Positions 43,934 through 56,810 of a stretch of 64,000 nucleotides of DNA are shown piece after piece. The notes beneath the pieces were generated by a model. That model was not told the DNA's origin, did no database searches, and saw nothing but the letters and a program-made list of their open reading frames with translations. The DNA is from Linanthus parryae (lineage: Eukaryota > Streptophyta > Magnoliopsida > Ericales > Polemoniaceae): assembly GCA_023055425.1 (NCBI GenBank), contig JALGPY010000002.1, forward strand, positions 134,064,427 through 134,128,426. Reading direction: 5' to 3'. The position numbers and the translations under genes are program-made. The first letter of the stretch is position 1, and every line of letters begins with the position of its first letter.

Positions 43934-44977
43934 GAAAATTGCAGATATTTTTCAAGGCCTTGAAATTCCTCTCAAGGTCTTGAATGAAAACTTGGTTTAA
44001 AGCAGTTAACAAGATGTGTATGGAACTGAAATGTAAATTCAAGGAACACAGTGATTTTACAGAGTTCAGTTCTCAATGACCTACGTCTCTGCCTAAGGGA
44101 TCTAAATCCCTGCAAGATTTTCAACATACTTCTTATTAATCAAAAGCTAAGCCCAAGATCTCAAGGACATAGATTTCCCTTACTCTGTCACAGCATGAGG
44201 TTCTCTCTAACCTATCTAGTACCTACTTTAGCTAGCTAATTCAATAAGAATCTCTTGTTGTTCATTTTGAACAACACCAAGAGATTAATTGATAAAGAAG
44301 TAATAATAAAAATGATATCCAAATGAAAGCACAGAAGGAAGAACACTGTAAATGCAGTAAAGTTGTGAGGCTTGAAGTGTTCTTTTATAAAAATATGGAT
44401 TGAGTGTTTGCTCTTCTTCAGTGTTGTTTGTCAATCCATTAAGAGTGTTCTTGTCTCATTAATGCCCTGAATTCGTTTTTCTCTCAAACTGTGTCTATTT
44501 TCTAGAATTTTGAACAGCATCATTTATAGGAACTTCAAAAGAGAATTACTTAAAAATCCTCCAAAGATCTTTGACTCTTAACAGCTCAATTCCAAAGGCT
44601 AGCTGCTTGATCTCCTCACTGATTTTTATTTGATCTTCCATCTTTAGAATTAAGGAAGGTTCATCTATCATTCCATAAAAGTAGGATCAATCTGTAGACT
44701 TTAATTGACAAGTATACAATCCAGTAAATAAGGAAACTTTCTAAACTTGCATACACAAGGTTTGCTAGCAATTCCTGCAAAAATAAATCAATCTAATAAT
44801 TTAATCAATACTCAGATTAGGTTTGTCTTTCATCAGACAACATATCAAGATCAAGTTCAAAAGTTTAAAGAGGGTTTAGAGTAGAAACTCCCCCTTAGTT
44901 CGTGCTCTGATATTTTCAAGGCTTTGATATGAGTTTCAAGGCCTTGAAACTTATTGTGAGCAGACTCTTTACTTACA
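43934..44977 (-). repeat. SIRE-type LTR, 3' end missing
   Basis: Minus-strand LTR, starting TGTAAG at 44,977 in its own sense and cut at 43,934, so the hairpin and CTTTCA end are lost. Two perfect TTTCAAGGCCTTGAAA palindromes remain (43,950-43,965 and 44,934-44,949). Confidence 0.8.
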
Positions 44978-46068
44978 CTACACGATTAGGTTTCAGGTTT
45001 CTAGTTCCTTCTCCAAATCATACCCCAAAACACAACCCCAAAACTTTACTTCAAAAAATTGTCACCTAATATGTCTGAAAACTACCCCAACTTGACAAAT
45101 TTTATCACTCAAACTTACCAACATTTTCTCAAGTTAATATTAGTCTCACTAGACTCAAAAACTTCTAAAAAAAGTGTAACATCAAACATAACAGAATTCG
45201 ACTTCCAGAAACAAAATTTATGCCATTTTAAATTTACTAGTAACAAATTTAGCAAATACAGCACTTCCAGAAACGATGCTAACCCAGATTCAACATCTTC
45301 TAACCCAAATACAACATTTTTAGAATCACTGTAACATAGTTTAATACATTTTAACTATCATGTTCCTAATTAAACTTCATAGTCCATAGACTATAAACAC
45401 TAAATCGAGTTCATAAGCATCTACCAGGTCATCAATCCAACCATTACACTTCATTACACATCCCCTTATTACCTAGAGTTATTCCATATATGAAGAACAC
45501 GATTTGTATTAAAAAATCGTTATTGATCTAACGAGTTCAAGAATGATGAGAAAAATTATATAAATATGAAAATTAAGATACTTGGAAGAAGAAGAAAAAA
45601 CTAGGGTTTAAATCACGTACCTGAGATAAAAACGAGAACGGAGATGGAGATGAAGTAACTGGAAATCGAAACAACACAACACAAAGGCTAAGACACCCGT
45701 GATTAAGTAAATCGTAGAGGATGAGAGAGATATTAAGAAGAGAGAGAGAGTGAGCTTACCCGAGATACAAAGAGAGAGAGACAGAGAGAGAGAGAGGCCG
45801 GCAGCTATGGCGGTCGAACCTACTACTACCGCTGCTGGCTTTGGAAACCCGAGAGGAAGAGAGAGAGAGGGAATATGTGAGAGAGTGATAGAGTGGGTAT
45901 ATGTGAGAGAGTGAGAGAGATCGAGAGAAAAGAAAAGAAGAAGAATGGGAAGAGGAAAAGGACAAGGACAAGGGTTTTTAGAACAACTCATTGGAAAACT
46001 AACTTATTTCATTTGGGTTCAAAAAATATCGTTAATAAATAACACCTAAACCCCCATGAATATTGTAA
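44978..46068. other. Unassigned region with GA microsatellite
   Basis: No domain-bearing frame. A purine-rich GAGAGA tract runs at about 45,725-45,930; the minus-strand frame over it is just Ser/Leu-rich translation of CT repeats. It may be an old LTR leader. Confidence 0.4.
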
Positions 46069-47234
46069 TGCAGGTATATAATACATGATCAAATACTCTA
46101 GAAGGAGGTGTTGAATAGAGTATGGAATTTTTTTCCAAAAGATTTGATTTCAAACAATTTTAGAAGAACTTGAAGTATTTCAAAGCTTTGAACTCAAGTT
46201 CAAGGCTTTGAAACCAAACCAGATAGTTTAAAATTTACTGATAGTTTTCAAGGCTTTGAAAAGCCTTTCAAAGCTTTGACCCGAAACCTTTTCTGAAAAA
46301 ATTATGAAGCAAGTAATGAAATGAAATGCAAGAAAATGAACACAGTGATTTGTTACAAACTCTAGTCCCAAGTGACCTACTCTCTGTCCGAGGGATCTAA
46401 TCCCTCTAGGACTTCAAAAACTTCTTGTTAATCAAAAGTTAAGCCTAATATATCTTACCAAGAGTATTGCCTTACTCTTTTCAAGTCTGTGGTTCTCACT
46501 AACCTATCTAGTACCTGCTCTAGCTAACTCATTTAAATAAGAATTATCTATTGTTCCTCTTGAACAACTGACTAGATAGATGATTAAGTGATATAACTAA
46601 TGATATACAAATAAAGCTCAGAATGAAGAACACTGTGAAGACAATGAAGCAGTAAAGCTTGAAGTTTTCTTCTGAAATATGGAATGGATTGAGTGGATGT
46701 TTGATCTTCCTCAATGATGCTTGTCAATCCGTGAGAGTGTACGAATTTAAGTTTAATGTTATGTCCATCTAAATTGTCTCTCAATCACCTCTATTTTCTA
46801 TTAATTTGAATTGAAAAATATAAAGGAAGTTTTAAACAGAAATCCCTAAAAATCCTCTGAAGATTTTGACTCTCAACAGCTTGCTACAATGGCTAACAGC
46901 TTGATTTTCTCAATGATTTTGATATGATCTTAAATTTGTAAGCTCAAGGTCAAACAACCTTCCATAACAGTAGCACTGTATATGCATACATTGATTGCCA
47001 CTTATGGATCTCTGTAAATACGGAACTTAGCTAAACTTGAAACACAGAGTTAGCTCACAACCCCTGCAGAATAACTTAGTTTTTCTTTCATCAAATAATA
47101 AATCATGATCAAGTGAAAGAGGTTAGGGAATGAATAGGAGGAATAAGTCCTACTTAGTTCAGGTTGGGAAGTGATGTACAGTTTCAAGGCTTTGAAACCA
47201 GTTTCAAAGCTTTGAAACCTACCGTGAACTTACA
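46069..47234 (-). repeat. SIRE-type 3' LTR
   Basis: Minus strand, starting TGTAAGTTCACGG at 47,234 in its own sense. The polypurine tract (AAGGGGGAGAT on the minus strand, 47,235-47,245) is directly outside, so this is a 3' LTR. The hairpin is present near 46,095-46,125. The 3' terminus near 46,069 (TGCAGG on plus) is approximate. Confidence 0.8.
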
Positions 47235-47245
47235 ATCTCCCCCTT

Positions 47246-49490
47246 GATGAAAGACAAAACCACTAATCTGTTAGAATTGTGTTTCTCCAAAATATAGGCA
47301 TTAGAGAAAAGAAGAAACAGTTATACAAGATCTTAAACAAATAACTATCAGTTATAATGGAAGAATCAAAATCAAATTAAATAACCAAATAAGCAGTTTT
47401 AGCAGTACAAATGTCATATATCCAAAAACCAAAACCAGATTATCCTGCAGCTAAAAATGATACCCCTAAACTTCTAAACTTCTCCCCCTTTTTGACTTTC
47501 ATAAAAAAGTGAGAAAATGTTGGAACAAAACTTATTGAAAACTATAAGTTTTAAGGAAAATAGAAGTTTGGAAATAAAAGAGATGGTTCAAGGCTTTTAA
47601 AAAGAAGAAAGAGAAGGATAGATTCAAGGCTTTGGATCTTCATCTGTCTTATTCCCCCGAAAAACATCATCATGATCATCTTCTTCCTCCTACCGATCCT
47701 CTTGATGTGCATCTTCATGTGCAACTTCTTCATCAGGCTCATCAACTACATCATCATCCTCAAACAAGTCAGCCGAGGTGACAATTTTTGGAGCCTTTCC
47801 TTTCTGTTTCTTCTTCTGGAGAGCCTCTTGGAGTAGCATACCTGATTCAATGCTTTCTTCATTACCAGGATCTTTTTCCTTGGCCACCTTTGATCTAGCT
47901 TCCTTATCTCCAACACCATGATCCCCAGTACTATGCTCATCAAACAAGTCCTTGGTAGATACTGACTTCCTTGATCCTTCTGCAACTAATGTATCTTCTT
48001 ATTCAACATGTACCAAGTTGATACTCTTGAAAACACTCTCAATCATGTACATCATCTGTATGAACTAATTACTCATCTGATATTGACCAAGCTTAAGATC
48101 ATCTGGCTCATTCTCAATAAAGTCCACCTTCTAAAAAACTTGAGATTTTTCTTGGCTGGTAGAAGGTAGGGCTACTAGAGTGGTTAAAGATTTAGGTTTA
48201 GAGAACATCTTAGATTTTAACTCATCAGTAGACAACCCATATAGAACTTCCATTCTCCTTCACTAGTTTCCACAATTCCAATCCTTTGAAAAGACTTTTC
48301 ATCAATCATTCCAAAACCAATAGTTATTGTCTCTTCCCTGTCAACATGTATTTCCATATGGTGAAAGAAAAGAGATAGGAGGTTGGCATAGGGTAGAGCA
48401 TGTTTCCTGTTTTTGGTACAGCTATATAGCATGTGTTCCATAACAATCGTTGGCAGATCAATCTCATACACATGCATCACCAAATACATTAGATAAAATA
48501 CCCTATTATATAACACTACTTTAAATTATCTTTTGGTACTACACACCTCATGATAGTAAACAAGATTTTGGCTTCAACTGTTAACACAGAATGAGTTAAC
48601 TGCTTAGAGGTAGTAGCTATACCAGGTAAAAAGAATACCTCCTTAGCCATCTTTATACCATCAATCTTACTAGAGTAATTTTCGGTATTGTACCTCGTTG
48701 GACACCCCCAGACATTGGCAAAATTAGAATGATCTAGCTCTAACTCAATACCAGCTACCTTGGATGAAATATTTAAACCCAAAGCATCCACTTGTTTCAT
48801 ATTCAGATAAAAGGTTCCGGTAAGCATAGAGTATGCGGCCATAGAGGGATTTAGGATTTTCAAAAAAGAACTCTATTTCAATATCCTAATACACTCCAAA
48901 TCCATAGAAACCAACAAGCTAGAACTGATCATACTATAGTAAGAAATAGGAGTATGTGCAATCCATCTAACCATATACCTCTTGCATCATGATTGATAAA
49001 CCATTTAGAAGAGAATGATCTCTTACCAGAAGTTTTTTTCTCTTCAGAGTAAATCTGAATCTCCTTCCCTTTTTCTGTTTCAGAACTCTGGATCTTCTTC
49101 CCCTTGTCATTTTCTGATGTATGTTTCTCCATTCCCTCGCATGATTTCTGAGCATGTTTAACCTTCTTCTTCTTTGGACTACCAATCTGAACATCCTTTT
49201 GTTTCCCAGGAGTATCTACTTGGTCTAGCTTCTTCTTCTTGCTAGAAGCAGAAGTCTGATCCACCTTGTCCTTCTTTCTTTTCTTCTTAGGAAGAGGAGA
49301 GGGGTTCTTTGGTGCACCAACAGTCCTGGAACCGGAGGTTTCACTGATGGATTGAACTTCTTCTTCTTCTCTGACTTTTCTTTTCTTCCCTGTGTTATTA
49401 TTTGAGGCTCCAGCCATCTTGATTCTTTCGGAGATTCTTCGTGAGTCCATTAGGGTTCGGGGTTTTAAGAATAGACAGGCTGGAGTGATA
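47246..49490 (-). pseudogene. Extra ORF relic in the env position (plant transposon domain)
   Basis: Minus-strand fragments in order: 49,450-48,929 (Lys-rich N-terminus with MAGASNNNTGKKRKV and several KKKRK-type basic patches, likely nuclear signals), 48,863-48,516 and 48,516-48,217 (a segment resembling the 'putative plant transposon protein' domain: LTVEAKILFTIMRCVVPKDN, then EIDLPTIVMEHML), and 47,985-47,690 (acidic DDDVVDEPDEE). Two or more frameshifts separate them. It lies just upstream of the polypurine tract, where env-like or extra ORFs sit in SIRE-type elements. It shows no signal peptide or membrane anchor. Family assignment is by pattern recall. Confidence 0.6.
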
Positions 49491-49589
49491 GAACGGATAG
49501 AGAAAAGAGAAAGGATAAATACTTAAGTGTTTTAATTAAAGAAGGAAACTAAGTATTCCCAAATATTTTAAGGAAATAAAAAGTCGTTC

Positions 49590-50341
49590 CTTTATATCAT
49601 GCAATTCAAATTGACGGAATAGAGAAGTGATTGTGAGAGGTTCAGAAGTATAGAACATTTCACAACCAATCAAAACACTCTAACGGATTGACAAGCATCA
49701 TTGAAGGAGATCATAAAACTATTCAATCTATTCCAGACGAACACTGCAAGCTTACTGCTTGATTGTCGTTACGGTGTTCTTCATCTGTGCTTTTTATTTG
49801 TATATCATTTGTTATATTACTTATTCTTCCTTCTCGTGAGTTGTTCTAGAGGAAAAGCATAGAATTATTATTGTATCAATTATCTAGAGCAGGTACTCGA
49901 GCGGTTAGGAAAAACCACAAGCGGAAACAGAGTAAGACAATTCTCTGGGCTTGATATCTAAGCCTTAGCTTTTGATAAATAAGAAGTTTGTTGAAATCCT
50001 CGAGGGATCAGATCCCCTAGGCGGAGGGTAGGTCACTTGGGACCAAACTTCGCAACAAGTCACTGTGTTCATCTTCTTGCACTTCAGTTATGCAATTATC
50101 TTCTTAACTGCTTCAAAAGAGGTTTTAGTTCAAAGCTTGGAAAGGGTTTTCAAAGCCTTAAACTATCAGAAAGTTTTTATATGTCTGTTTGAATTTCAAA
50201 TCCTTGAATCGGTGTTCAAAGCTTTGAAATAGTTCTACGTTCTTCTCAACTTGTTTTAATCCTCTCTTTTGGAAAAAGTTGCCATACTCTATTCAACCCC
50301 CCCCCCCTTCTAGAGTATTGATCCTGTAATTGCTGTCTACA
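49590..50341 (+). repeat. SIRE-type LTR fragment, plus orientation
   Basis: The right two-thirds of an LTR. Hairpin arms are at 50,284-50,291 and 50,311-50,318, with an 11-base C run (50,297-50,307) in the loop. No PBS follows. It faces the opposite way to the LTR at 46.1-47.2 kb. Confidence 0.75.
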
Positions 50342-50495
50342 ATAAAACCTTCACGGGTCAACCATATAATTACAATTATCGCTAATTAGTAAGTTAGTAT
50401 TTAATTTTATGTTTATTTAATCTATTGATTAAAGAAATAGTTTAATTACTTTATTTAATTAGTTAATCGGACTAGGTTTTTTTGCACTTCTTTCC

Positions 50496-51944
50496 TGGAT
50501 AATAAGTCCTTAGCTGGAGTCATCTTTCTTATGTAAAACATTGTTATTTGTGTGTGTTTAGGTGCAAAGTGATGAGATTCGAGCCAAAATGAGATTTAGG
50601 ATGTTTTAGAGCTTTAATGTTTATTCCGGGAATTTCATGCATGGATTTACATATGATTTGCATGATTTATCACATTTGACCTTCACGGTAGTTTTCGTGT
50701 TGTGATTTGCAGGAATAATGCATGCGGGAAGCAAGTAGAGAGGAGAAACGAGCTTCAGAAGCCAAAGGATCTCAAAAGAAGAAGTAAATCCGCATGTCTT
50801 TACACGAATCCTAATTTTCTTGGCACGAAGAAATAATAAAAAATCCAGGAAAGCCTAGGTGCTCTTTGCACGAAGGCAAAAGCCTCTTCGCACGAAAAGG
50901 AACACTTAGCCAATTTTCAATAATTTCAAGAAGTCTTCGCGAAACACTATTTTGTATCAATAAATAAGACTATTCGGGCAAAGAGCCTGAAGTCTTCGCA
51001 CGAAGAATTTTCGTACGTAGAGTCATTTCCTTCAAGCGAACACACTGGGTAACTCGGCTAGAAAAAAAGGAAACAACTTATATCCTTTTATAAAGGGCCT
51101 ATGACTCTTAGGCAACGTACATAATACATATTAGGTCGTATTTTCAGAGAGACAAGGTAGAGGTTGTTGGAGAGCAGCTTGGAGCTTAGAGTTCGTCGTG
51201 AGAGCAAGGATTCAACAGTTTGATCTCTCTTCTCTATATTCTCCGTTGTTTTTAATCGTGATCTACATAAAATTCTCATCTTTGATCATGTATCGTAGTA
51301 TCTAAGATAATTATCATGATTTCTCAATGGTAGTTAGGGTTTGAATCCATTTTAGCGAATTATGGATTTTCATTCATGTTTCAGTTAAACTTAATAGATG
51401 ATACACTGTTTTGCTATGCTTAATTCATGTTCTTCTTCTATCATTGTATCGTTTTACCATCAATATGAAGATCATGGTTAATTTGTTAGTGAAAGAAAAA
51501 ATTTCCGTATAGATGAATTAAACACTTAGTCGCATGTAAGAGAAACCAACCAATTGACTGAGAAGATAGAGTAGAATTTTACGTTAATATATGTTTAAGG
51601 GATTATTAGAACTTGGTAACTCGATTTTAATATAACCTATGCATCGAAAGCTCTCTTGGTAATTCCGTGAGTTGAATCATTATCTGTGTTTTTAAATGTA
51701 AGTTGTAACAGTGATCACCCAGTGATCCTAGAGAAATCCTAATACTTGTCCCTCATAATAATCTAAATTTTAATAGTTAGTTCGTTATTTCAATTTTTAG
51801 TTTAGTAAAAACAATCTAATTGCTCGACCACATGATGTTTAAGAATACTGATTAATTCACGACAAGTCCTCTAGGATTTGACAATCCTGACTTTTCCTAT
51901 TATTACTGCACTGACAGCCATACACTTACGGTCGGAACGTGTCA
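50496..51944 (+). repeat. Athila-like 5' LTR
   Basis: It ends ACGTGTCA seven bases before a tRNA-Asp PBS. Blocks such as TTGTTATTTGTGTG, GGTGCAAAGTGATG and ACTTGGTAACTCG match the minus-strand LTR at 61.3-63.1 kb. The start at about 50,496 is approximate. Confidence 0.8.
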
Positions 51945-51950
51945 AGTTTT

Positions 51951-51962
51951 TGGCGCCGTTGC
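51951..51962 (+). other. tRNA-Asp primer-binding site
   Basis: TGGCGCCGTTGC, the classical Athila-type PBS, followed by TGGGGA. Confidence 0.92.
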
Positions 51963-51999
51963 TGGGGACTGCGGTTTAATTGATTAGAATTATTTTCTT

Positions 52000-53715
52000 T
52001 AGGGATTTTAATTTATGTTCATATTCTATGCTCGCATGCGTTTTAGTGCTTCTTGTGTTTTCATGTCATTCTCTTGGTGGATGACCTGTTCTCAAAATGA
52101 TCTATTGTACCCACAATTAGAAGATCCAGAGACACTTTTGCGCACCAGGGATTTGAGTTGGAAAGACCCCGCAAGCTTGCGGAAGATGCAGAGGCCTCTA
52201 GAGCCATTGATGAGGCCAACTACAACCAATTCTTTGAGGGAAGTGGAGCAGCTTAGAGCTCAAGTAGTTGCGATGCAAGCAGTTGCTAACCCTCCGATAC
52301 CTACAATCCCACCTAATGGAGTTAATGGAGGAAATCAAGTGGCCTAAAGAAATCAAATCACTGTCACATAGGAGGAGAGACCTATGGTTGAATATTACAG
52401 GTCCACGAAAGCAGGATAAATGCCTACCATTGTGTGGCCAACTATTAATGCTGTTTACTTCCTGTTGCACCAGCAGATGATTTACATGGTGCGTACTGAA
52501 GGCCTATTTACTCGAGCTCCAAAGGATGCTCCAAATGTCACTTGCTAAACTTCGAGAAAATAACCTCGGCATTGCATGATCTGAGATTTCTAGATGAAAC
52601 AGTGAAGATGATGCCATTTCCTTTCTCTTTATCTAAAACAGCTAAGACATGGCTCATGGAAATTCTAGCAGGACCAACCACTAAATGGGATGAATGTTGT
52701 AAAGAGTTTCTGAGAAAGAATCTACCGCCGTCCAAAGTTTCTCAGCTAATGGCTGATATCACGAATTTTTCACAGCAAGAGGATGATTCTCTGGGAGATA
52801 CTTAGATGAAATTCAACTAACTTCTGCGCAGGTTCCCTAATCATGGATAGAAATGGTACAAGCTCTTCCACTATTTTTATAATGCATTAGATAGGGAAAT
52901 TGCAAATGAGTTGGACATGCTAGATGGAGGAAATTTCATGGGCATAGGAGAACGGAGAGCTCAAGAGCTGCTTAATATTGTGGCTAAACGAGAGACTACG
53001 AGGTATGATTCTCGTATATCACCAAGATTGAGTGGGGATGTAGCTGCGGTCACGAGGATAGAGTCAATAGAACAACAGTTGGCTATGATGACTACAGCCT
53101 TTAATCGAATAAATCCAACTTGACAGGTGAAGTCTATAGGTTAGCAGCTAGCAGATGAAAACCAGGGTTATGATTGTGGCATTGAAGATGTGAACTAATG
53201 GGACCTCCCAGACAGCAACAAGCGTGGTGGGTATCAGTCGAGCCATCGCATTCAGCCTAACTAATATGCTCCGTAGTCCAATCTTCAATATCCAGCATAG
53301 AGTTAGGCACAGAATCTGGCAAAATAGCAGCAGACCCCTGATTTATATGGTATACTGAAAAATAGCAGCAGTCCAATCTTTAATTGTCTTGGAGGCAATG
53401 ATGAGGAGTTATGAGAAGTAACTGGGTAAGATTGCTTCGCAGATTACTAAATGCCCACCTGTCATGCTTCCTGCGAATTCTATTACCCCTACTGAGCAGC
53501 TGAAAGCCATTACTACTCGCATTGGCACTACTACTCAGGATACTCCATATCCTTTCCATGCGCGAGCAGATGCTATTAAGGCCACTGAGAAAAAATTGGG
53601 TGATGAGTTGTCCAAAAACGTCGTGAGTCCCCAATCACAGGACACGGTTGGGAAGAAAGAAGAGCCCAAGAACACTCTAAATTCCCAAAATTATACGCCA
53701 CAAGTGCCTTATTCA
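52000..53715 (+). pseudogene. gag: Athila-like Gag relic
   Basis: Frames with stops show an Athila Gag: FPFSLSKTAKTWL (about 52,618-52,655), then TTKWDECCKEFLRKNLPPSK (about 52,678-52,735), DITNFSQQEDDSL, then a GGNFMGIGERRAQELL segment (52,925-52,970), and a Gln/Tyr-rich tail. It would form the capsid. No protease or RT follows: the element is cut at about 53,717 where a SIRE-type element begins. Confidence 0.82.
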
Positions 53716-53722
53716 ATGGCAC

Positions 53723-54923
53723 TGTATGTTCAACTAATTTTCAAAGACAAGATATTTCAAGGCCTAGGAACAGCTTTCAAATCCTTGAAACTGACTATGC
53801 TTTATATGCATGAACTCAGGGGGAGTTTCTGATCTTGACTCAAATCCTAAACCCTTGTTCTTTATTAGTTGTTACTTGATGATGAAAGACAAATTATTTT
53901 GACACATTTAACACTATCTAATCCATCTGTTTGATTTAGTTTTGCAGGGAAATTTTGTTTCCTATTTTATATGATCTATTTCCTAACCTGAGTTTTGTAG
54001 GAAAGGAAACTCTGTGATGATTTGATTATGTGATCGATTCTGCTATGTTTGGAAGTTTCCTAACAGATGTTTATACAATATCAAATCAGTATCATTGAAA
54101 ATACTGAGTAACTATCCGTTGGAGAAGATGTTAGAGAAGTCGAAGATGAAGCTACAAAATAGGGAAGTTTGTTAAGAGAAGCTCTTGAAAATCTGCAATT
54201 CAAACTGCTCTATAGAAGACAGAAAGTTGAAGCAATGCAATGTTACAATTTACAGGGACACTCAAACACAATCTAGAATTGACAAGTAACAGAGAAGCAA
54301 ATTCATTTCTCTCAATCCAACCATCTGAAGAACAGTGCATACTCACTGCAGATTCAGTTCTAGTGTTCTTCTTTTCTGAACTTCACTTGTATATCATTCT
54401 GATAATACTTCTAGTTCTTATTCTCAAGGATTTTTCAAGGTGAAAAATAGATAATTCTTAGTTAATCATATAGCTAGAGCAGGTACTAGATAGGTTAGTG
54501 AGAACCACAAGCTGTAACAGAGTAAGGCATCTCTATGTGCTTGAGATCTTGGACTTAGCTGTTGATTAATAAGAATTGAGTTGAATATCCTGTAGGGAGA
54601 AGATCCCTGAGGTAGATACGTAGGTCCTAGTGGACTGAACTCTATATATCTTGTGTCTCTTGCATTTACTTTCCAGTTCCATACATATTTCTTTTGCAGC
54701 ACTCAAAACAGTTTCATTTCAAGGTTTTGAAACTCATTTCAAGACCTTGAAATAGACTTATCTTTTTATACTTCAACTATTTTCATTCCAAGGGATTGAA
54801 ACTGATTTCCAGGCCTTGAAATACTCTTAACTCATTAAATATTTTTGAAACCACTCTTCTTGCAAGTTTCAACCCCCCTCTAGAGTATTGATCATGTATT
54901 TCTACCTACTGTACACCCCTTCA
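53723..54923 (+). repeat. SIRE-type 5' LTR
   Basis: Colinear with the solo LTRs at 5.1-13.6 kb and 19.5-20.8 kb. The left hairpin arm is deleted in this copy, while TAGAGTAT remains near 54,880. Confidence 0.88.
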
Positions 54924-54972
54924 ATTGGTATCAGAGCTTGTATCACTGCATAGATTTAACCATCTTGTAATT

Positions 54973-56810
54973 ATGAGTACTGCAGGTGATAGTGGTTTCT
55001 CTCAGGGAAGAGCTGCTAACAGACCTCCTCTTTTATGTAGATATAATTTTGTTCACTGGAAAGCTTTGATGAAAATGTTCATTATTGATCAAGATATAGA
55101 GCTTTGGACTATCATTAATAATGGTCCACAAACTTTCTACACGGAGAAAGATGGGATTAAATCTCCCAAATCTGAAGACTCACTCTCATCTTCTGATTTA
55201 GAAAAATTTTCAAAAAATTATAAAGCTATGAATCTCTCATATTGTGCTTTGAGTGTAGATGAATTCAACAGCATCTCAGGTTGCAAGATTGCCAAGGAGG
55301 TCTGGTATAAGCTTGTGGTGACCTTTTAAGGAACCATCCAAGTCAATCAAACCAAGATCAGCATATATCTCAGGCAATATGAGCTATTCAAGATGAATGG
55401 AGATGATTCAACAAGAGACATGTTCAAACGATTCACTGACATTGTCAACAATCTTGATTCATTGGGAAAAAACATTTCCAATGAAGAAAAGGTTAGAAAG
55501 ATTCTGAGAAGTCTTCCAAAGGAAAAATGGAAACCAAAAACTACTGCTATTGAGGAAGCTCAAGATCTTTCATCACTTCAACTTGATGATTTGCAAGGAA
55601 AGCTCCTTACACATGAAATATCCATGAATGAAGTTGATGGAAAATTTCCAGAAGGTGTCAAGAACCTATCTCTCGCAACAAAAGACAATGAGCCATCTCA
55701 AAGCCTTGAAACTGAAGATGATGATGAAGATCCTATTGCTTTGATTTTCAATGCCTTGACCAGAATTCTCAAAATGAATAAGAAATTTGGAAACAAGGAC
55801 TTCGGCAGAGATAGATACAGATCCTGTAGTAGCAAAGACTCCAAAGTTAAACCTTCTTCACATGGTAATAAGCCTAAAGTCATTAATTTATTTGAGTGTG
55901 GTGATGCAGGACATTTGATAGAAAAAACTATCAAAAGAAAGATCATGTTAGAAGAAAGAAAGCTATGATAGCTTCCTGGAGTGATTCAGAAACCTCAAGT
56001 GACTCTAAATCTGAAGAAGAACATGCCAACCTATGCTTTATGGACAAGCATGATGAAAGTTCTGAAAAGAACATTGAGGTAATGGTAAACTGCTTGATTT
56101 CAAAACCAATAGAAGCCCTCTATGATTATCTTAGAATAATGCATTTAAATGAAGAGGACTATCGAAAAGAGATTAGATTTTTGAAAGAAAAAGTTCATGA
56201 TCAAGCAAAAGAAAACGTGCATCTTGTTTATTTGAATCAGAACCTTGAAATTTCTCAGAAGAAAACTGACAGTGATTTCAAGGCCTTGAAAACCAGTTTC
56301 AAATCCTTGAAAACACAAATCAAGGTAGTTGTCATTGAGAACTCTCTTCTGAGTTATAGTATTATTAATATAAGACTTCAAGTTGATGAATTGGATAAAC
56401 AAAAGACTACTCTAACTGAGAAACTTCAAGAATCGGAATCAGTCAAGACAAAAGTTGCAGGCTCATAACACAAATTGAACTTGATTCTTGTAGGTTGCTT
56501 AAAGTTTGTTCAAAAAATTGGTATTGGATACAATCCAAATTTTCTCAGAAAGAACAAGACCAGATTTGTGAAAGCTGGAAGCAGCACATCTCCTAAATGT
56601 CAATACTGCAATAAAATTGGTCATGTTAAGATGACTCGTCCTTTTAGAAGAAGAGACCCTCACATAATGAGGAATACTTTTCCATTTCTACTCAAAGAAC
56701 AAGTTAGACAGATTTTGGTTCCTAAAGTGGTTAGACAACCCAACATGGTTGACCCTGAATATGAATCTAATTTTCACACATAGTCTAACAACTGGGTAAG
56801 GTAGTGAATG
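54973..56810 (+). pseudogene. gag: SIRE-type Gag relic
   Basis: The best copy of this Gag in the window. Segments: NRPPLL, then HWKALMKMFIIDQDIELWTII (about 55,015-55,110), YCALSVDEFNSISGCKIAKEVW, the long open frame 55,393-55,968 (ELFKMNGDDSTRDMFKRF, RKILRSLPKEKW, AIEEAQDLSSLQLD), a broken knuckle (FECGDAGHLIEKT, last Cys lost), the acidic SWSDSETSSDSKSEEE segment, a coiled coil to about 56,465, and a second knuckle-like CQYCNKIGHVKM. Stops at 55,327, 55,966 and 56,466 split it. It is typical of SIRE/Maximus Gags with a long C-terminal extension. Confidence 0.88.

Noticed and set aside
45608..45991. 127-residue Ser/Leu-rich minus-strand frame resembling a signal or membrane protein
   Set aside because: Its composition comes from a GA/CT microsatellite; no conserved segment.
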